A stretch of DNA of 64,000 nt from AP-15 sp963703665. GTDB taxonomy: Bacteria > Pseudomonadota > Alphaproteobacteria > ATCC43930 > CGMCC-115725. Each line of letters begins with the position of its first letter. The stretch's first letter is position 1. Location: positions 186,001-250,000 of the forward strand of contig CAVPFB010000002.1 in the NCBI GenBank assembly GCA_963703665.1. Reading direction: 5' to 3'. Under the pieces are notes generated by a model. The model made no database searches, was not told the origin of the DNA, and saw nothing but the letters and a program-made list of their open reading frames with translations. Positions 1 through 9,247 of this stretch are shown here, piece by piece. The translations under genes and the position numbers were made by a program.

Positions 1-1165
1 CATGCGCACCAGCTCGTCGCGCGCGGGATGGCCCGAGACATGGACGAAATGATCCAGTTCGGTGACGATCTCGACCCCTAGCCGGGCGAGCGCGTTCTGC
101 AGCCGGCCGATCGACTTTTCGTTGCCGGGAATGATCCGCGACGAAAAGATCACCGCGTCACCCGGTTCGAGCTCGACGCTCGGATGGTCGTCGCGGGCGA
201 TGCGCGCCAGCGCCGCGCGCGGCTCGCCTTGGCTTCCCGTGCAGATCATCAGGATCCGGTCGCGCGGGATGTAGGCCGCTTCGTCCTCGCTCAGAAAGGG
301 CGGCAGATCGGCGAGGTAGCCGTTCTCGCGCGCGGCCTTGTCGATCCGCCACAGCGAGCGTCCGACCAGCGCCACCTCGCGGCCATGCACCGCGGCGGCA
401 TGCGCGACCGTTTCGAGGCGCGCGACATTCGAGGCGAAACAGGCGACCGCGACTCGCGCGTCATAGCGGCCGATCAGCTCCGTCAGCGAACGGCGCAGGT
501 CGCCCTCGGACCCCGAGCTGCCGGGCCGCAGCGCATTGGTCGAATCGCAGATCATGGCGAGCACGCCCTCGTCGCCGAGCCGCTGCAGCGCGGCCTCGTC
601 GGCGGCCTGGCCGATCAGCGGATCGGGATCGAGCTTCCAGTCCCCGGTGTGCAGCACCGTCCCCGCCGCAGTGCGCAGCACGACCGCATTGGGCTCGGGA
701 ATCGAATGGGTGAGGGTGATCGAGCTCGAGGTCGAACGGGCCGATCGTGAACCGCCCCGACATCGGCACGATGTTGATCTTGACCTTGTCGGCGAGCCCG
801 AATTCGCCCAGCTTCGCGCGCAACAGCGAGGCGGTAAACGGGGTCGCCCAGACCGGACAGCGCAGCTGGGGCCACAGGTAGGGGATGGCGCCGATATGGT
901 CTTCATGCGCATGGGTCGCGACGATCCCGAGCAGATGGTCGCGGCGCTCGGCGATAAAGCCCGGGTCGGGCATCACGACCTCGAGCCCCGGCTGCGAATC
1001 GTCGCCGAAGGTGACGCCGCAATCGACGATCAGCCACTCACCGGCACAGCCGTAGAGGCCCAGATTCATGCCGATCTCGTTGGCGCCGCCGAGCGCCACG
1101 AAATAGAGCCCAGCCGGATCGTCGGCCCCGGACCGGGCAACGGAGCGGGCCGGCAGTTCGCTCAT
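1..1165 (-). CDS. rnj: Ribonuclease J, 5' part, frame broken
   Basis: Ribonuclease J is a metallo-beta-lactamase/beta-CASP nuclease that acts in RNA maturation and turnover. It starts at ATG 1165, overlapping the coaX stop (ATGA). The zinc motif HAHEDH lies at residues 85-90. The frame breaks near 729 (about residue 145): one extra base in the minus-strand text gagctcgatc shifts reading. Removing it restores LTHSIPEPNAV, then HTGDWKLDPDP, DSTNA and HVSGHPARDEL, with no stop down to base 1. The gene leaves the window at its left edge, so the C-terminus is missing. The preserved motifs on both sides of the break suggest a sequence error rather than decay. Confidence 0.9.
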
Positions 1166-1938
1166 CGCTCGGTGTTTCTCCGGTGGATCAGGCGCAGTCC
1201 CCACAAGGTCAGATCGGGATCGACGGTGTCGATGACGTCGATCGCGGTGGCAAAAAGCGGCGCCAAGCCGCCGGTGGCAATGACGCCCATCGCCTCGCCG
1301 CGCTCCTCGCGGATGCGCCGCACCAGCCCCTCGACCAGCCCGACATAGCCCCAGAAAACGCCGGACTGCATGGCCGGGATCGTGCTGCGGCCGACGACCG
1401 TCGGCGGCCGCTCGATCGACACCCGCGGCAATTGCGCCGCCGCCATCTCCAACGCCAGCACTGCCAAATTCGGTCCCGGCGCGAGCACGCCCCCGCAGTA
1501 ATTTCCCGCTCGGTCGACAATGTCGAAATTGGTCGAGGTGCCGAAATCGACAACCATCAGCGGCGCCTCGTATCGATCCTGGGCCGCGACCGCATTGGCG
1601 ATCCGGTCGGCGCCCACATTCTGCGGCGGCATATCGACATCGATACCGATCCCGAGACGGCAATTCGGCCGCCCGATGATCAGCGGCTCGCTGCTGAAAT
1701 AGCGGCGGCACAGCCCGATCAGGTTGAACGCCGCCTCCGGCACGACATTGGCGATGATCGTCGCGTCGATATCTCCGAGCGCCAAGTTGCTGAGCGCCAT
1801 CAGCTGGGTCAGCCACACCGCGTATTCGTCGGCGGTCCGCTTCGGGTTGGTTGCCGCCCGCCACGACGCGCGCAGCTCGTCCCCGGCATAGACGGCGAAG
1901 ACGACGTTGGTATTTCCCGAATCGATCGCGAGCAGCAT
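1162..1938 (-). CDS. coaX: Type III pantothenate kinase
   Basis: CoaX phosphorylates pantothenate in the first step of coenzyme A synthesis, in the cytoplasm. The 258-residue protein has the family length. It opens with the phosphate-binding DSGNTN motif at residues 6-11 and carries GADRIANAVAA and DFGTSTNFDIV, the ASKHA-fold nucleotide-binding segments expected for this class. It lies 12 bases after the repaired birA stop and overlaps rnj by four bases, so the three genes are probably translated as a tail to the nuo operon. The birA-coaX-rnj order is conserved in alphaproteobacteria. Confidence 0.95.
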   Translation of the reverse strand: MLLAIDSGNTNVVFAVYAGDELRASWRAATNPKRTADEYAVWLTQLMALSNLALGDIDATIIANVVPEAAFNLIGLCRRYFSSEPLIIGRPNCRLGIGIDVDMPPQNVGADRIANAVAAQDRYEAPLMVVDFGTSTNFDIVDRAGNYCGGVLAPGPNLAVLALEMAAAQLPRVSIERPPTVVGRSTIPAMQSGVFWGYVGLVEGLVRRIREERGEAMGVIATGGLAPLFATAIDVIDTVDPDLTLWGLRLIHRRNTER

Positions 1939-1950
1939 GGCGGGGGTATC

Positions 1951-2746
1951 CTAGCGCAGCTGGAAACACGTCGCCGGCCGAGATCAGCCGGAGCCCCCCG
2001 GGGGTGTCCAGCACCAGCGCCCCGCGCTGGTCGAGATCGGCAAACCGGCCGTGCAAGGTGGCGCTTTCCAGGCGAACCCTGATCGGTTCTCCGAGTGCGG
2101 CCGCGCGCGCCAGCCAGGCCGCGCGCACCGGGGCGAACCCCTCCTCCCGCCAGCGCCGCTCCCAGCATTCGAAGCAGCGCAGGAAAGCTTCGAGCATTGA
2201 TGCCGGCTCGGGTGGCACGTGACCTTCCGCAGCGATCGAGGTGGCCGGAAACTCGGAATCGGCGGGCGCCGAGACCAGATTGATCCCGACGCCGACGACC
2301 AGAAAGGCGAGGTTTTCGCCGCTGCTTGTGTTCGATCCGGAGCCGCTGTCCGATCCGCGGTCGATCTCCAATTCGAGCAGCAGGCCGGCGATCTTGCGGC
2401 CGCCGAGCAGCACGTCATTCGGCCATTTGCAGGCGAGCCCGGCCAGCCCCGGAACCAGGCCGCTGAGCGCGTCGCCGACCGCCAATGCCGCGGCAAAGCC
2501 GAGCCGAGCCGCGCAATCGGGTGGGCAGCCCGGCCGCATAACCAGCGAGGCATAGAGATTGCCACGCGGCGACGCCCAAGGGCGCCCGCGCCGCCCGCGC
2601 CCGGCGGTCTGCTCGAGCGCCCAGACGACGGTTCCGGCCGCCGCACCCGCGCGCGCCAGCCGCTTGGCCTCGTCGCTGGTGCTGCCGATCGTCTCGCTGC
2701 GAACCAGTCGGCAGCCCGCCGGCAGCAATGGCTGCGGCCCGGTCAT
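1951..2746 (-). CDS. birA: Biotin--[acetyl-CoA-carboxylase] ligase, frame broken at 3' end
   Basis: Attaches biotin to carboxylase carrier domains. The start ATG 2746 overlaps the nuoN stop (ATGA). Motifs seen: IGSTSDEAKRL, GRGRRGRPW (biotinyl-AMP binding) and KWPNDVLLGGRKIAG (catalytic lysine region). There is no N-terminal helix-turn-helix, so this is the short, non-regulatory form, about 264 residues. As written, the frame runs past its end and on through coaX and rnj. Dropping one c in gtgtttccagctg (near 1963) gives ISAGDVFQLR and a TAG at 1951-1953, just before coaX. I infer one inserted base; the long read-through frame is an artefact. Confidence 0.9.
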
Positions 2747-4194
2747 CGTAAAAACAGCGACGCCGCCGCTGTCTCGGCGCCGCCGACGAGCGGCCCGGGC
2801 AGCAGAAAAAAGAACATCGTCACCAGTGCGGTGACGAACAGCACACCCTTGAGCTCGACCGCGATCGGCGAATCGAGGGCGCCGGTCGGCTCGTCGAAAT
2901 ACATGACCTTGACGACCCGCAGGTAATAGAAAGCCCCGATCACGCTGGTGACGACGCCGATGACGGCGAGCCCGGTCAGCTTGGCGTCGATCGCCGCGAA
3001 GAAGATGTAGAGCTTGGCGAAAAACCCGGCGGTCGGCGGCAGCCCGGCCAGTGAAAACATAAAGATCGCCAAGGCCAGCGCCAGCTCGGGCCGGGTCCGC
3101 GACAGCCCCGCCAAATCGGTGATCTGGTCCAGCATCCGCCCCTGCCGGCGCATGCACAGGACGACCCCCCAGGCGCCGACATTCATGAACAGGTATATCG
3201 CCAGATAAACCAGGACGCCGCGGATCCCCTCGGTCGTGCCGGCGGCCAACCCGATCAGCAGATAGCCGACATGCCCGATCGAGCTGTACGCCATCAGCCG
3301 CTTGATGTTGGGCTGGGCAATCGCGGCGACGGCGCCGAACACCATCGAGGCGATCGACAGAAAGACGATGATCTGCCGCCATTCGCCGACCAAGGGCCCA
3401 AACGGCGCGATCATGACGCGGATCAGCAGAGCGAGCGCCGCCATTTTCGGGGCGATCGCGAAAAACATGCTGACCGGGGTCGGCGCGCCTTCATAGACAT
3501 CGGGCGTCCACATGTGGAACGGCACCGCCGAGATCTTGAAGGCCAAGCCGGCGAGGACGAAGACGAGACCGATGATCAGGCCGGGCGAGACGGGCGCGGC
3601 GCCGGCGAAAAGCCGCGCCAGGTCGGCAAAGGCGGTGGTGCCGGCAAAACCGTAAACCAAGGACAGGCCATAGAGCAGCATGCCCGAGGACAGCCCGCCC
3701 AAGACGAAGTATTTGAGCCCGGCCTCGGTCGACCGCGGCGAATCGCGATCGAAGCTGGCGACAACGTAGAGCGCCAGATTCTGCAATTCGAGGCCGACAT
3801 AGAGGATGATAAGGTCGTTGGCCGAGATCATCACCATCATGCCGGTGGTCGCCAACAGAACCAGCACCGGGAATTCGAAGCGGGCGATCCCCTGCTTCTC
3901 GTTGTAGTTCATTGCCATCAGGATGGTGACGCCCGAGCCCACCAGCACCAGGGTCTGCACGAACACAGCGAAGGCGTCGGTGACGAACATTCCATAAAAG
4001 CCGAGGCGGCGCTCGGGTCCGCCGAGAACGAGGACGACCAGCACCGCGACCAAGGCCAAGATCGCCAGCCAGGAGACGAGCCGGGCCGCGCGCTCGCCGC
4101 GAAAGGCCCCGAGGACCAGCAGCGCCATCGCCAAGCCGGCCAGCAGCATCTCCGGCAAGGCCGGCGACAGATCGGGAACGGCGAGGGGAGTCAT
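2743..4194 (-). CDS. nuoN: NADH-quinone oxidoreductase subunit N
   Basis: Membrane proton-pumping subunit of complex I, antiporter-like. The 483-residue protein has about 14 hydrophobic segments and the conserved blocks GLELQNLALYVVASFDRD and ISAVPFHMWTPDVYEGAPTP, which carry charged residues of the proton path. I chose ATG 4194 (MTPLAVPDL): the frame is open further upstream, but that part lies inside nuoM and is hydrophilic and unlike the family. The start is 8 bases after the nuoM stop, and the stop overlaps birA. No frame break is seen. Confidence 0.97.
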   Translation of the reverse strand: MTPLAVPDLSPALPEMLLAGLAMALLVLGAFRGERAARLVSWLAILALVAVLVVLVLGGPERRLGFYGMFVTDAFAVFVQTLVLVGSGVTILMAMNYNEKQGIARFEFPVLVLLATTGMMVMISANDLIILYVGLELQNLALYVVASFDRDSPRSTEAGLKYFVLGGLSSGMLLYGLSLVYGFAGTTAFADLARLFAGAAPVSPGLIIGLVFVLAGLAFKISAVPFHMWTPDVYEGAPTPVSMFFAIAPKMAALALLIRVMIAPFGPLVGEWRQIIVFLSIASMVFGAVAAIAQPNIKRLMAYSSIGHVGYLLIGLAAGTTEGIRGVLVYLAIYLFMNVGAWGVVLCMRRQGRMLDQITDLAGLSRTRPELALALAIFMFSLAGLPPTAGFFAKLYIFFAAIDAKLTGLAVIGVVTSVIGAFYYLRVVKVMYFDEPTGALDSPIAVELKGVLFVTALVTMFFFLLPGPLVGGAETAAASLFLR

Positions 4195-4202
4195 CGCGGC
4201 GC

Positions 4203-5720
4203 CTAAGGCAGGCTGGCGCGGCGCAGGCCGGCGGCACCGGTCGCCTGCGCCACGATATGGTCGACCGAGGCCTGGATCGGCCGCAGGAACGAGCTCGGAT
4301 AGATCCCCATCCACAGCACCAGCACCAGCAGCGGGGCGAACACGAATTTCTCGCGGGGGCTGAGGTCGAGGATATTGCGCAAATCGGCGCGGGTGATCGT
4401 GCCGAAGATCACCCGGCGATAGAGATAGAGCATGTACGCCGGCGCCAGGAACAGCGCTGTCGCGGCCAGGAAGCATTCGAGCGTGTTGACCCGGTAGGTG
4501 CCGAGCAGGATCAGGAACTCGCCGATGAATCCGCTGGTTCCAGGCAGCCCGACCGCGGCCAGGGTAAACGCCATGAACACGAAGGCATAGGCCGGCATGC
4601 GCTCGACCAGGCCGCCGAAGCGCGCAATCTCATGGGTGTGCATCCGGTCATAGAGCACCCCGACGCACAGAAAGAGGGCGGCTGAGACGAGCCCATGGCT
4701 CAGCATCTGGATCACCGCCCCCTGCACCGCCTCCTGCGTCAGCGCGAAGAGGCCCATGGTCACGAAGCCCATATGCGCGATCGAGGAGTAGGCGACCAGC
4801 TTTTTCATGTCGGTCTGGGCCAGCGCCACCAGCGAGGTATAGATCACTGCAATGGCGCTCAGCGTAAAGATCAGCGGCGTGAAATAGTGCGAGGCGAGCG
4901 GAAACATCGGCAACGAGAAGCGGATAAAGCCGTAGCCGCCCAGCTTTAACAGAATGCCGGCGAGAATGACCGAACCCGCGGTCGGCGCTTCGACATGCGC
5001 ATCGGGCAGCCAGGTGTGCACCGGCCACATCGGCACCTTGATCGCAAACGAGGCGAAAAACGCCAGCCACAGCCATTTCTGCAACCCGGCAGAGAACAAT
5101 TGGCTATGGTTCAGCGCATATTCGATGTCGGTCGTTCCGGTTTGAAAGTAGATTGCGAGGATCGCCAGCAGCATCAGCACCGAGCCGAGCAGGGTGTACA
5201 AAAAGAACTTGAATGCCGAATAGATTCGGTTGTCCGCACCCCAGATCCCGATGATCAGGAACATCGGAACCAGAACTCCCTCAAAAAATACATAAAACAG
5301 GATGAAATCGAGAGCACAGAATATCCCAACCATGAAAGTTTCCAAGACCAGGAACGCAATCATAAATTCCTTGACCTGGTATGTAATGGCCCGCCACGCC
5401 GAAACGATGGCGAGCAGGGTGAGCAAGGTCGAGAGCAGGATAAAGAACAGCGAGACCCCGTCGATCCCCATGTGATAGGTGATGGTAAATCCGCCGAGGC
5501 TGATCCATTTCGCCCGCTCGACAAACTGGAAGGCGGCGGTGTTCGGGTCGAATTCGACCCACAGCAGCACCGAAAGGGCAAAGACGATCAGCGAGGTCCA
5601 CAGCGCGATAAAGCGCGCATTGCGCGCCACCACCGCCGGCTCGCCGCGGGTCATCAGGATGAAGGCGGCGCCGACCAGCGGCAAAAAGGTCACGAGCGTG
5701 AGGAGCGGCCAGTGGCTCAC
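4203..5720 (-). CDS. nuoM: NADH-quinone oxidoreductase subunit M
   Basis: Antiporter-like proton-pumping subunit of complex I, 505 residues, polytopic. The signature HTWLPDAHVEAPTAGSVI and the preceding lysine-bearing helices are intact. The start is GTG at 5720 (SHWPLLTLVTFLPL), 16 bases after the nuoL stop. The stretch 5040-5400 is clearly richer in A and T than the rest of the operon, although the protein stays canonical there. Confidence 0.97.
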   Translation of the reverse strand: MSHWPLLTLVTFLPLVGAAFILMTRGEPAVVARNARFIALWTSLIVFALSVLLWVEFDPNTAAFQFVERAKWISLGGFTITYHMGIDGVSLFFILLSTLLTLLAIVSAWRAITYQVKEFMIAFLVLETFMVGIFCALDFILFYVFFEGVLVPMFLIIGIWGADNRIYSAFKFFLYTLLGSVLMLLAILAIYFQTGTTDIEYALNHSQLFSAGLQKWLWLAFFASFAIKVPMWPVHTWLPDAHVEAPTAGSVILAGILLKLGGYGFIRFSLPMFPLASHYFTPLIFTLSAIAVIYTSLVALAQTDMKKLVAYSSIAHMGFVTMGLFALTQEAVQGAVIQMLSHGLVSAALFLCVGVLYDRMHTHEIARFGGLVERMPAYAFVFMAFTLAAVGLPGTSGFIGEFLILLGTYRVNTLECFLAATALFLAPAYMLYLYRRVIFGTITRADLRNILDLSPREKFVFAPLLVLVLWMGIYPSSFLRPIQASVDHIVAQATGAAGLRRASLP

Positions 5721-5736
5721 GACAAACGCCTCTCGC

Positions 5737-7665
5737 TCAATGCGGCAACAACAGGTACCAGGTCACGAACGCCGCGAGCCCGATCAGCATGGCGAAGGCA
5801 TAATGATAGAGATAGCCGCTCTGCAGCCGGCTCGCCTGCCGCGCCAGGTCGCGGGTCAGCGAGGCCACCCCGTTCGGCCCCAGCCCGTCGATCAGCGCCC
5901 CATCGCCCGATTTCCACAGCCCGTCGCCGAGCGCCATCGCCGGCCGGACGAAGAGCCGGTCGTAGAGCTCGTCGAAATACCATTTGTTTAAGAGGAACAG
6001 GTAGAGCAGGCGGAAGCGCTGGGCGAGCCGCACTGGAATGCGCGGGTCGACGATGTAAAACACATAGGCCACGGCGATGCCGAGAACAGCAGCGAGCAGC
6101 GGCATGTAGGCGATTACCGCCGGTATCTGTTCGGCCTTGGCGAGCGCATCGTGGCCGCGCAACACCAAAATCGCGCCGTTCCAAAAATGGGTTCGGTCAG
6201 CGCCGACGAAATAGCCGTAACCGAGCCACCCGAAGAAGGCGGCGCCGATCGCCAGCACGATCAGCGGGATCAGCATGACCCACGGCGCCTCATGCGCGTG
6301 GTGCATGGTTTCCTCGTCGGCGCGCGGCTCGCCGTGGAAGGTCATGAACATGACCCGAGAGATGTAGAAGGCGGTCATGAATGCGGCCAAGGTGCCGAGG
6401 CACCAGCCGTAGCGGCCGGCGGCGGTGCCCGAGGCCCAGGCCGCGTCGAGGATCGTATCCTTCGACCAATAGCCGGAAAACGGCGGGATCGCGCTCAACG
6501 ACAGGGCGCCGACCCACATGGTCACGTAGGTAATCGGGGTCTTGCGCCACAGCCCGCCCATGCGGCGCATGTCCTGCTCGCCGCCCATGGCGTGGATCAC
6601 GGCCCCGCAGCACAGGAACAACAGCCCCTTGAAGAAGGCATGGGTAAACAGATGGAAGATGCCGGCGGCATAGGCCGAGACGCCGGCCGCAACGAACATG
6701 TAGCCGAGCTGGCTGCAGGTCGAATATGCGACAACCTTTTTGATGTCGTTCTGCGCCATGGCGATGCTGGCTGCGAACATCGCGGTGGTGCCGCCGATAA
6801 CGGCAACGACGACGAGTGCCGTTGGGGAGTATTCAAACAGCGGCGACAGCCGCGCCACCATAAAGACCCCGGCCGTCACCATAGTCGCCGCGTGGATCAG
6901 GGCCGAGACCGGGGTCGGCCCCTCCATCGCATCGGGCAGCCAGGTATGGAGCGGGATCTGCGCCGATTTCCCCATCGCGCCGATGAACAACAAGATGCAG
7001 GCGAGGGTTAGAGAATCGACCCGCCAGCCGAGAAAATCCATGGTCGCGCCGACCATGCTCGGCGCCTTGCCGAACACGGCGCCAAAATCGAGGGTGCCGA
7101 AGATCACGAAGACGGAAAAGATGCCGAGCGAAAAGCCGAAATCGCCGACCCGGTTGACGAGAAAGGCCTTGATCGCCGCGGCGTTGGCCGACGGCCGATC
7201 GTACCAGAAACCAACCAATAGGTAAGACATCAGACCAACTCCTTCCCAGCCAAAAAACAGCTGAAGAAAGTTGTCTGAAGTAACCAATGCCAGCATGAAG
7301 AAGGTGAACAGGCTCATATAGGCCATAAAGCGGGGGATCGACTTGTCTTCCGCCATATAGCCGATCGAGTAGACATGGACCATCGACGAGACGACAGTGA
7401 CGACGACGATCATGACGCCGCTCAGGGGGTCGAGCCGGATCGACCACGCGACGTCGACGCCCCCGGCGACGATCCAAGTGAACAGCGGGATGATCTGCGG
7501 CCCCGGTGCCGCGACGATGCCGCGGAACACCAAGATCCCCAGCACCGCCGACAGCAGCAAAGCGCCGCAAGTCACCACCTGGGAGCCGCGGTCGCCGATC
7601 GCCCGGCCAAAAAACCCGGCGATGATCGCGGCGACGAAGGGCAGAAAGACGACGGCGAGCGCCAA
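5737..7665 (-). CDS. nuoL: NADH-quinone oxidoreductase subunit L
   Basis: The largest antiporter-like subunit of complex I, including the long lateral helix that couples proton channels. 642 residues. Signature HTWLPDAMEGPTPVSALI is present, with two further C-terminal hydrophobic segments, the last ending in FVTWYLLLPH. An upstream ATG at 7719 would add hydrophilic residues foreign to the family. A TTG at 7665 preceded at 8 bases by a perfect GGAGG yields the expected beginning (LALAVVFLPFVAAIIAGFFG), so I take TTG as the start. The 187 bases to nuoK are unusual in this tightly packed operon and hold a palindromic repeat. Confidence 0.95.
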   Translation of the reverse strand: MALAVVFLPFVAAIIAGFFGRAIGDRGSQVVTCGALLLSAVLGILVFRGIVAAPGPQIIPLFTWIVAGGVDVAWSIRLDPLSGVMIVVVTVVSSMVHVYSIGYMAEDKSIPRFMAYMSLFTFFMLALVTSDNFLQLFFGWEGVGLMSYLLVGFWYDRPSANAAAIKAFLVNRVGDFGFSLGIFSVFVIFGTLDFGAVFGKAPSMVGATMDFLGWRVDSLTLACILLFIGAMGKSAQIPLHTWLPDAMEGPTPVSALIHAATMVTAGVFMVARLSPLFEYSPTALVVVAVIGGTTAMFAASIAMAQNDIKKVVAYSTCSQLGYMFVAAGVSAYAAGIFHLFTHAFFKGLLFLCCGAVIHAMGGEQDMRRMGGLWRKTPITYVTMWVGALSLSAIPPFSGYWSKDTILDAAWASGTAAGRYGWCLGTLAAFMTAFYISRVMFMTFHGEPRADEETMHHAHEAPWVMLIPLIVLAIGAAFFGWLGYGYFVGADRTHFWNGAILVLRGHDALAKAEQIPAVIAYMPLLAAVLGIAVAYVFYIVDPRIPVRLAQRFRLLYLFLLNKWYFDELYDRLFVRPAMALGDGLWKSGDGALIDGLGPNGVASLTRDLARQASRLQSGYLYHYAFAMLIGLAAFVTWYLLLPH

Positions 7666-7724
7666 GGGCTCAGCCTCCGCTGCGATGACCGCAGGGGCAG
7701 CCGGGCAACCTCGCTCCAAGCCCC

Positions 7725-7806
7725 CTGGCCGCGCCTGGCCTGGCCATCCACGCGGTTGTTGGGCTCCACGTCAAAGACGGGGATGCCCGGAACACGTCCG
7801 GGCAAA
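7725..7806. repeat. REP-like palindromic intergenic repeat (nuoK-nuoL)
   Basis: Between nuoK and nuoL there is a short GC-rich block with a hairpin at 7786-7802 (cccgga, 5-base loop, tccggg) next to ggccaggccaggc-type text. Its wording resembles the dispersed intergenic palindromes common in alphaproteobacterial genomes. No coding signal is visible. It may act as an mRNA-stabilising or processing hairpin within the nuo transcript. The similarity is from memory and has not been checked against other copies. Confidence 0.55.
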
Positions 7807-7852
7807 GCGATGAAGTTGCGCGGTTAACCATAATAATTTCTCGGCCCCGCCC

Positions 7853-8161
7853 TCAGCCTTTCATCATGTTGATGTCTTCGACCCGGATCGTGCCGCGGTT
7901 GCGGAAATAGACGACGAGGATGGCGAGCCCGATCGCCGCTTCTGCCGCGGCGACGGTCAGCACGAACATCGCAAAGGCCTGTCCGACGATGTCGTTCAGG
8001 AATACCGAGAAGGCCACGAAATTGATGTTGACCGCAAGCAGCATCAGCTCGATCGACATCAGAATGGTGATGACATTCTTGCGGTTGAGAAAGATGCCGA
8101 AAATCCCGAGGGTGAACAGGATCGCGGCGACGGTCAGGTAATGCGGCAGCCCGATCGTCAT
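7853..8161 (-). CDS. nuoK: NADH-quinone oxidoreductase subunit K
   Basis: Small three-helix membrane subunit of complex I, 102 residues, the usual length. It carries the conserved glutamates of the proton path in ILMSIELMLLAVNINFVAFS and in the following helix (AAAEAAIGLAILV). ATG 8161 overlaps the nuoJ stop (ATGA), implying translational coupling. The downstream gene nuoL is separated by a repeat rather than coupled. Confidence 0.97.
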   Translation of the reverse strand: MTIGLPHYLTVAAILFTLGIFGIFLNRKNVITILMSIELMLLAVNINFVAFSVFLNDIVGQAFAMFVLTVAAAEAAIGLAILVVYFRNRGTIRVEDINMMKG

Positions 8162-8775
8162 CCGACCCCTCCGCCGACCGGCACCTTGACCACCTCGACC
8201 GATTGCCCGCGGGTGCGGGCGAGCTGTGCTGAAATCGACTGCCGGCGCACATCGACGCGGCGGCGCAGGGTCAGCACGATCGCCCCGATCATCGCGACCA
8301 ACAGGATCAGTCCAGCTCCCTCGAAGGCGAACAGGTAGCGTGTGTACAGCACGTCGCCGAGCGCCCGCGTGTTGGTCAGGGTGATGCCGCCCGGCGGCAG
8401 CGCGGCGGCGCGCCCGGTCGCGGCCGGGATCACGACCCAGCTCAAAATAACGAAGACCAGCTCGGCCAGCAGCGCCAGCCCGACCGCGGCGCCGATCGGC
8501 AGATAGCGGACAAAGCCGCTGCGCAGCTGCACGAAGTCGATATCGAGCATCATCACGACAAACAGGAACAGGACCGCCACCGCGCCGACATAGACGATGA
8601 CCAGGATCATCGCCAGGAACTCGGCGCCGATCAGCACGAACAGCGCGGCGGTATCGAAAAAGGCGACGATCAGGAACAGCACCGAATGCACCGGGTTGCG
8701 GGCCGCCACCACCATCGCTCCGGCCGCCACCGCCGACGCGGCGAAAATGTAGAACAGGATCGCATGCAGGATCAT
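8158..8775 (-). CDS. nuoJ: NADH-quinone oxidoreductase subunit J
   Basis: Membrane subunit of complex I with five helices, 205 residues. The conserved third-helix text YVGAVAVLFLFVVMML and the N-terminal NPVHSVLFLIVAFF are present. ATG 8775 (MILHAILFYIF) fits the family; a TTG 15 bases upstream is in frame but adds five foreign residues. The stop overlaps nuoK. Upstream, 472 bases separate it from nuoI because a foreign element lies there. Confidence 0.96.
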   Translation of the reverse strand: MILHAILFYIFAASAVAAGAMVVAARNPVHSVLFLIVAFFDTAALFVLIGAEFLAMILVIVYVGAVAVLFLFVVMMLDIDFVQLRSGFVRYLPIGAAVGLALLAELVFVILSWVVIPAATGRAAALPPGGITLTNTRALGDVLYTRYLFAFEGAGLILLVAMIGAIVLTLRRRVDVRRQSISAQLARTRGQSVEVVKVPVGGGVG

Positions 8776-8806
8776 CGCCGCCTCGCCCAAGCAGCTGTTT
8801 GAGCTT

Positions 8807-8834
8807 CGTCACCCCCGCGAGAGCGGGGGTCCAG
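8807..8834. repeat. Left inverted repeat around the GIY-YIG relic
   Basis: The 28-base sequence beginning cgtcacccccgcgagagc is matched, inverted, by bases 9148-9175 with 25 of 28 identical. Each copy is itself a small hairpin (cccccgc, short loop, gcggggg on the left). The pair encloses the GIY-YIG reading frame. Hairpins of this wording are frequent dispersed intergenic repeats in alphaproteobacteria. Confidence 0.75.
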
Positions 8835-8867
8835 GAGCGACGAGCACCATCGGATAATGCTGTCGGT

Positions 8868-9173
8868 ATGCAGCGCTGCGTCTCCATGCTGGCAAGCAGG
8901 CGAAACGGGACGCTCTACGTCGGCGGCATTTGGGAGCACGAGGTCGACATCATCGACGGGTTCACCCGGCGATATCGCGTCCACAGCCTCGTTTCTGCAG
9001 AATTGCACTCGACCATGGCCGAAGCCATCATGCCTGAAAACCGCATCAAACAATGGCGGAGATCCCGGAAAATTGCCTTGATTGAACGAGCCAACCCCAG
9101 GTGGTGCGATTTGCACGGCGAAATCGGAGAGTGCCTGCCGGTTGCATCTGGACCGCCGCTTTCGCCGGGGTGA
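8868..9173 (+). pseudogene. Decayed GIY-YIG nuclease-family gene
   Basis: The plus-strand frame, opposite to nuo, matches the small single-domain GIY-YIG family: MLASRRNGTLYVG, then IDGFTRRYRVH, HSTMAEAI, RIKQWRRSRKIALIE and NPRWCDLH in the family order. Two features argue it is dead. The tyrosine of the first motif (usually VYML) is replaced by serine (VSML). About eight residues that normally follow LYVG, including the catalytic arginine region, are missing in frame between YVG and IWEH. The stop falls inside the right inverted repeat. It sits in the nuoI-nuoJ gap, so it presumably entered as a mobile or repeat-borne unit. The family assignment is from recalled family text. Confidence 0.7.
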
Positions 9174-9175
9174 CG
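9148..9175. repeat. Right inverted repeat around the GIY-YIG relic
   Basis: Inverted partner of the repeat at 8807-8834 (25/28 matches). It contains the stop codon of the GIY-YIG frame and again forms a hairpin (ccgccgc, short loop, gccgggg with imperfect pairing). The first 14 bases (atctggaccgccgc) recur at 18212-18225 just upstream of nuoA, possibly a further partial copy. Confidence 0.7.
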
Positions 9176-9247
9176 ATAAAGCAAGCGGATATGCCATGTA
9201 CACATCCGTCAGCGCGAGAATGACTGAGGAGCCGGGAGCCATCCGCG

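Noticed and set aside
461..3382. A 973-residue minus-strand frame spanning nuoN, birA, coaX and rnj
   Set aside because: Only its birA part and the N-terminal rnj part are real; the links are out-of-frame reading made possible by frame breaks and high GC.
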